Shown piece after piece: positions 60,050 through 64,000 of a DNA stretch of 64,000 nt (position 1 is its first letter; each line of letters begins with the position of its first letter). The DNA is from Beta vulgaris subsp. vulgaris (Eukaryota; Streptophyta; Magnoliopsida; Caryophyllales; Amaranthaceae). The notes under the pieces were generated by a model. That model was not told where the DNA came from. It ran no database searches and saw only the letters and a list, made by a program, of their open reading frames with translations. Both the position numbers and the translations under genes were made by a program. The DNA is taken from the NCBI RefSeq assembly GCF_026745355.1, contig NC_079202.1, positions 62,772,806 through 62,836,805 on the forward strand. Direction: 5' to 3'.

Positions 60050-60889
60050 CTTATGACCCGATCTTCTGAGGTCAAACTTGGAGCTTGTTTACACTGATCA
60101 TACCTTTCAACAGGGAAGTGTCTCGTCTCTATTGGAATATGGTAGTCTGTCGTCGTACAACAATCTATGTTAGAGAGCTTTGTTGAAGCTAGTTTTTTGT
60201 ACTGAAAGTAAATAATATCTTGTGAGTTAGTTGTGTCAGTATGGAACTATAGTTTAGTATCCTTGCGTCGTGAGTAATTGTCTCTTTGTTACATGCACTT
60301 GGCTACTTGATTCCTCGTTTTATTTAGTTAAATTTCTTTCCATACAACCACACATAACTTGCTTGAGTTCACATATTACCTCAAAAATATCCTACAATTA
60401 GTATCAAGAACTACACGGTGTGTTATGTTTTATAAGGACCAATTATTGGTCGGACATCGATATATATCACCACAGTTAAAACTGTAAAATTCTTAATTTG
60501 AAAAATCTAGAAACAATGTAATCTTGAAAAATCTTGATAAGTATATTGTACATGTGGAATTAGGTGCAAGACACTAGAATTATGATTTTTAATGATATCA
60601 AAAGAAAACTAGTTAGACTAACCAACCTATGCGATAGAGATATCTAGAACTTATTAGACATAACTTATTAGAGCATGATAGGGAAAGTCGGCTAATTAAA
60701 ATGTGCCGACATGATTCCTATATATACCATGTTCTATAGTTTTGAGAGTAATGAGAAGAAAAAAAACACCTCATCCACATTAGCATCATTCCTCTCATTA
60801 ATCTTCTGCCTAATCTATACAAATACATTAAAAGGTGTTTATAAATAAAGAACAGTATCACGTGACGCTCTTCCTAATTTTATGGACAT
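60050..60889. other. Repeat-rich intergenic stretch, no gene seen
   Basis: No gene. A sequence resembling a degraded primer binding site (attagtatcaagaactac, about 60396) suggests an old LTR remnant to its left, but no partner LTR was found. Confidence 0.35.
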
Positions 60890-61524
60890 TCATTTTTTTT
60901 GGTGAACATGCGTATTTTAAATAAATTACGAAGTCATGAAAGTTTTACAATCCGCAAGGAAATTGTTCATAATATAACTAGGGGGGTAGGGAAAATCCTA
61001 GTTACATTCATACTATCCGCATTACTTCTACATGCTTTAGCGAGTCCATCTGCAACCATGTTAAGTGTCCGGCTACAATGTTTAATCTTCACTCCCGGAA
61101 GATCCTTCCACAACTTTCTGCATTCACATAAGTCACTCAAATAATTGTCAGCATAACCATCATAATTATCTAGGAGGTTAATCATTCGTACGCAATCCGA
61201 AAATAAGGTAGCCGTATGGATGTTCTGTTCCTTAGCAATTTGTAGACTCAGTTTAATGACCCTTAATTCCGCAAGACTATTATCTCTAGCAAAGGTTCGT
61301 TGACTAAATCCCACCTTCCATTCACCCTTCCTATTTCGAATAACCCCCCCCCCCCCAGCCCAGTAGGCTCATGAATACTCACAAAAGATGCATCAACGTA
61401 TATGGCAATATCTACGATCTCTCGGGTGATAGAAGTTCTTGGACCTTCCTCCTGTCTAGTGTGGTTCCCTCTCTTAGCCCGAAAACTTGCAAGGATAAGA
61501 GCACGTTGGATGATGGTGTTTGAT
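60890..61524 (-). pseudogene. LINE 3' end with RNase H-like domain, broken
   Basis: On the minus strand the frame reads IYVDASFVS, then a broken segment, then FARDNSLAELRVIKLSLQIA, LFSDCVRMINLL, HCSRTLNMVADGLAKA, and stops near 60979. The Asp of VDAS, Glu of LAEL and Asp of FSDC fit the RNase H catalytic triad found at the C terminus of plant LINE ORFs. A 16-base C-run at about 61343 breaks the frame. About 70 bases of 3' UTR and an A8 tail (T-run at 60892-60899) follow the stop. The 5' part is missing. Confidence 0.75.
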
Positions 61525-62022
61525 ATTTCAACCATCCATTTGTTCTCTAGTCAAAGACTACTTGACTCAAGTCAAGCTCTTAGACAAGAAAAAGTGTCTA
61601 AACTTATTGATTATGCTAAGGAATGTTGTAATGTAGGAGAAGCAATTGATGTTGGTGGAGTAGCATTTACAACTTCGCTTAATTTGTTGTCGAACACGTT
61701 CTTTTCGTTCGATTTGGCTAGTTATAATTCTAGTGATTCAGGGGAGTTTAAGGAGCTTGTTTGGAAGATTATGGAGGAGATTGGAAAGCCGAATTTGGCT
61801 GATTGTTTTCCTATGTTGAGATTCTTAAGTGTGCTTAGTGTTAATTACAAGGTTATGGTTTATGGGAATAGATTAAATGATGTTTTTGAGGATATTATAC
61901 AAAAAAGGTTGATAAGTTCTACTGCTGATAAAATTGGTGGTGATGTTTTGGACACCCTTCTTAGACTCATGAAAGAGAATGAATCTGAGTCAAGTCTTGA
62001 TGATATTAAGCATCTTCTCTCA
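61525..62022 (+). pseudogene. CYP76-like P450 fragment, plus-strand part
   Basis: The frame runs ISTIHLFSSQRLLDSSQALR, DVGGVAFTTSLNLLSNTFFS, ELVWKIMEEIGKPN, DDIKHLL, and is cut before the I-helix. It matches the middle of CYP76 enzymes. Its first 108 bases repeat, inverted, the last 105 bases of the minus-strand fragment, with one substitution and one 3-base insertion. The N terminus is on the opposite strand at 62158-62667. The left edge abuts LINE sequence and the right edge a poly-T tail. It cannot encode an enzyme in this arrangement, and the heme-binding half is absent from the window. Confidence 0.85.
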
Positions 62023-62157
62023 TTTTTTTTTTTTGATAGTTAAACACTCAATTTCATTAATCATGTAAGAGGAATAATAACCTCTAACTCAAGCAAGGTA
62101 TCCCTTCCTGAGAAGGAAACTTTCATAGTGACAAGCACACCCTGGATTGAGGAGGAG
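62023..62157 (-). mobile_element. 5'-truncated LINE 3' tail between the P450 halves
   Basis: On the minus strand the piece ends taatgaaattgagtgtttaa, then ctatc and a poly-A of about 12 (T-run at 62023-62034), a typical plant LINE 3' end. It replaces the P450 coding sequence after the Cys-Cys-Asn at 62158 and adds 22 foreign residues (start LLLNPGCACHYE) before a stop. Confidence 0.65.
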
Positions 62158-62667
62158 ATTACAACATTCCTTAGCATAATCAATAAGTTTAGACACTTTT
62201 TCTTGTTTAAGAGCTTGACTTGAGTCAAGTCTTTGACTAGAGAACAAATGGATGGTTGAAATTTTTCTTAAAGCCCGCCATTTCGGACCAACAGGCAACC
62301 ATGCCATGGAGAATTTGTCGTGCCCATTTGCACGTACCGCCGCAGAAACATGCCTACTAGAGAGTGTAAGGTCATGTTTTTGGAACATTTCTTTAGCTAC
62401 TATAGATGAAGATACAACAATAGTTGATATGCTTCCGAATTTAAGAGACATTAAAGGGCCATAAGTTTTAGCTAGATTAGCTAAGGAGTGGTGAGGTTTA
62501 TCCCCAAGATGAGGCAAGTTTCCTAAGATTGGTATTGGTTTAGGCCCTGGAGGAAGCCTTGCATTATTATTTGTGGTGAATGTTGGATTGAGCTTAAAAA
62601 CATAGAAGTACAATAAAGCAAAGAAAATAGGGAGTAGAATCAAAAATAATGTTGTGTAATAATCCAT
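62158..62667 (-). pseudogene. CYP76-like P450 fragment, N-terminal half
   Basis: From the ATG at 62667 come a membrane anchor (residues 1-28), the hinge RLPPGPKPIPILGNLPHLG, then TYGPLMSLKFGSISTIVVSS and MAWLPVGPKWRALRKISTIH to YAKECCN at residue 170, where the homology ends at the LINE tail. It is clearly CYP76 clan sequence (geraniol 8-hydroxylase-like; CYP76AD-type betalain enzymes cannot be excluded). I-helix, ExxR and heme motifs are missing, so it is a truncated gene. A Mutator-like element lies 175 bp upstream of its start codon. Confidence 0.85.
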
Positions 62668-62842
62668 TGTATTTGTTAATTATGGATGTGTATTAGTGTA
62701 TTAATAGATTAACGTGTGATGACTGGCTTTATATAATTAGTGATCTCTATTCAAAAAAAATATAATTAGTGATCTAGTAAGTAGGTGAGTACTATTATAT
62801 CCTTGTCACTAAGTTCATCAGCATTGTTAGCCAAAAGAAAAC

Positions 62843-63373
62843 GAATTTTTTCCTTGGATAATGCAAAAGTGGGTTTTAATTCCCAAAATATGCCCAAAAA
62901 AATAAAAATTCCCTGCGTACCGTCCACGTAGGATGGCACGCGAGAATTTTTTTTTCTAATTTACGTAAAACCGCTACTTGAAGTAGCGGTTTACAAGTGC
63001 CGAGAATTTTTTTTTTTTCAACTTAAGTAAAACCGCTACTTGAAGTAGCGGTTTACAAAAAAAAAAAATGTTGTGTAAACCGCTACTTCAAGTAGCGGTT
63101 CATTAATCAAGTTGAGTTTGATATGTGTTTGGAACATTTTGCCCAAGTAAACCGCTACTCAGAGAAGCGGTTTATATTTATAAACCGCTACTTTGAGTAG
63201 CGGTTTATAAATAAAATAAACCGCTACTCTGAGTAGCGGTTACCTAGGATAAAACAAAAAAAAAAGTTTCTCGCGTGCCGTCCTACTTGGACGGTACGCA
63301 GGGAATTTTTATTTTTTTTGGACATATTTTGGGAATCAAAACCCACTTTTACATTATTCAAGAAAAAAAATTC
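62843..63373. mobile_element. Mutator-like MITE with six internal hairpins
   Basis: Terminal inverted repeats of about 105 bp (62843-62945 and 63265-63373; shared words gtgggtttt, attcccaaaatatg, aaaattccctgcgtaccgtc, ggcacgcgagaa) are roughly 90 percent alike by eye. The 10-bp flank AAAAGAAAAC is perfectly duplicated (62833-62842 and 63374-63383). Long TIRs with a 9-11-bp target duplication point to the Mutator superfamily. The interior has no coding sequence. It carries six copies of aaaccgctact-nnn-agtagcggttt at about 62968, 63029, 63077, 63149, 63182 and 63218. Confidence 0.88.
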
Positions 63374-63685
63374 AAAAGAAAACAATAGTGGAAAAGATGA
63401 ATTAAGCATTAAAACCAATTGATGATTTTGATGTCATACATGTATAAGCATTACACATTTTAGCTCTAGTCCTTGTTATTATACATGTAATAGTTGGTCA
63501 AATTACTAAAGTGAAAGAAGAGAAACAAAAGAGGGCTGCAAATGTTCACAGTCTCAAGTTTTGAGAGCATCTCACTCTAGAAGTTAGAGGGAGAGAAAAA
63601 AAAACAAAAAGTGTAAAAAGAAAAAAACCTCAAGGGAACCACTTTTCACAGCTAAACACAACCAAAAAAATTGATTCTTCCTATC

Positions 63686-63928
63686 ACCATGAACCAGCAA
63701 GATCATATTAACCTAGCTCATGAACAAAACTTCATGCTGCGACGCATGGGGCCTAGAATATCTGCCCAAGATGGTGATCTAACACCAGAAGATCCAGATG
63801 TCGTCTTCCAATGGAAATTTCACGCAACCACGTTGACATTGTTATGGCGAACTCTACGGGACACAATGCTACTCCATATGTTTCTCCAGTTTTCACACCA
63901 TTATACACAAACAAAATCATTGGTCTAA
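63686..63928 (+). other. Unidentified ORF start, possibly a broken gene
   Basis: An ATG at 63686 reads MNQQDHINLAHEQNFMLRRM, then GPRISAQDGDLTPEDPDVVF, and stops at 63928. The upstream leader is A-rich like a plant 5' UTR. I do not recognise the protein. A second frame starting at 63844 (MANSTGHNATPYVSPVFTPL) also looks protein-like, so the true frame may shift. LINE sequence begins at about 63941 and interrupts whatever this was. Confidence 0.25.
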
Positions 63929-63940
63929 AAAGAGTGGAAC

Positions 63941-64000
63941 GCAATCCGAAAATAAGGTAGCAGTATGGATGTTCTGTTCCTTAGCAATTTGTATGTAGAC
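63941..64000 (-). mobile_element. Second copy of the LINE RNase H region, cut by the window edge
   Basis: cgcaatccgaaaataaggta, gtatggatgttctgttcctt and agcaatttgta repeat 61190-61247 with only one or two differences. It continues past the window. Confidence 0.75.

Noticed and set aside
59798..60050. ORFs of about 70 aa on both strands
   Set aside because: They lie inside the TRIM, which is non-coding by structure.
60396..60415. LTR primer-site-like sequence attagtatcaagaactac
   Set aside because: Several mismatches to the primer site and no second LTR found; only noted as a possible remnant.

Overview
This is plant nuclear DNA. The protein-coding genes are split by many introns, the intergenic DNA is AT-rich and full of small transposable elements, and every gene resembles a land-plant family. 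The retroelement and P450 content would fit a eudicot such as a Caryophyllales/Amaranthaceae species, but I cannot prove the species from the sequence. There is no operon structure, CRISPR array or prokaryotic signal.

Layout. 1-3.1 kb: transposon debris, including an inverted array of 21-bp repeats and a short Helitron that ends 225 bp before the next start codon. 3.1-13.5 kb (+): a RanBPM-like SPRY/LisH/CTLH protein, 10 exons. 14.6-18.1 kb (+): a bZIP factor of the At4g06598 type. 19.4-23.7 kb (-): actin-related protein 7, a chromatin-remodeller subunit, 7 exons. 24.8-28.3 kb: a recently inserted, coding-defective Copia LTR element whose two LTRs differ mainly in the copy number of a 21-bp repeat. 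28.6-29.5 kb: a long-TIR element with a GC-rich core. 30.2-46.6 kb (+): FANCM DNA translocase, 23 coding exons, including a U12-type AT-AC intron. 48.5-52.7 kb (-): an organelle-type deoxynucleoside kinase with an N-terminal helix-hairpin-helix-like segment. 53.4-56.3 kb: a dense cluster of small DNA transposons and SINE-like pieces. 57.0-58.6 kb (-): an intronless CYP89A-like P450. 59-64 kb: a repeat island with a complete 291-bp TRIM, LINE RNase H remnants, a CYP76-like P450 broken into two opposing halves, and a Mutator-like element carrying six copies of a short hairpin.

The five long housekeeping or regulatory genes (RanBPM, bZIP, ARP7, FANCM, dNK) look intact. I derived their exon structures by hand from splice sites, reading phase and family similarity, and every phase closes. 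RanBPM (the CTLH E3 ligase scaffold), ARP7, FANCM and the nucleoside kinase are unrelated pathways that happen to be neighbours. The most unusual items are the hairpin-array Mutator-like element with a perfect 10-bp target duplication, the young but coding-dead Copia element with a variable repeat in its LTR, the TRIM, the AT-AC intron of FANCM, and the inverted duplication that breaks the CYP76-like gene.
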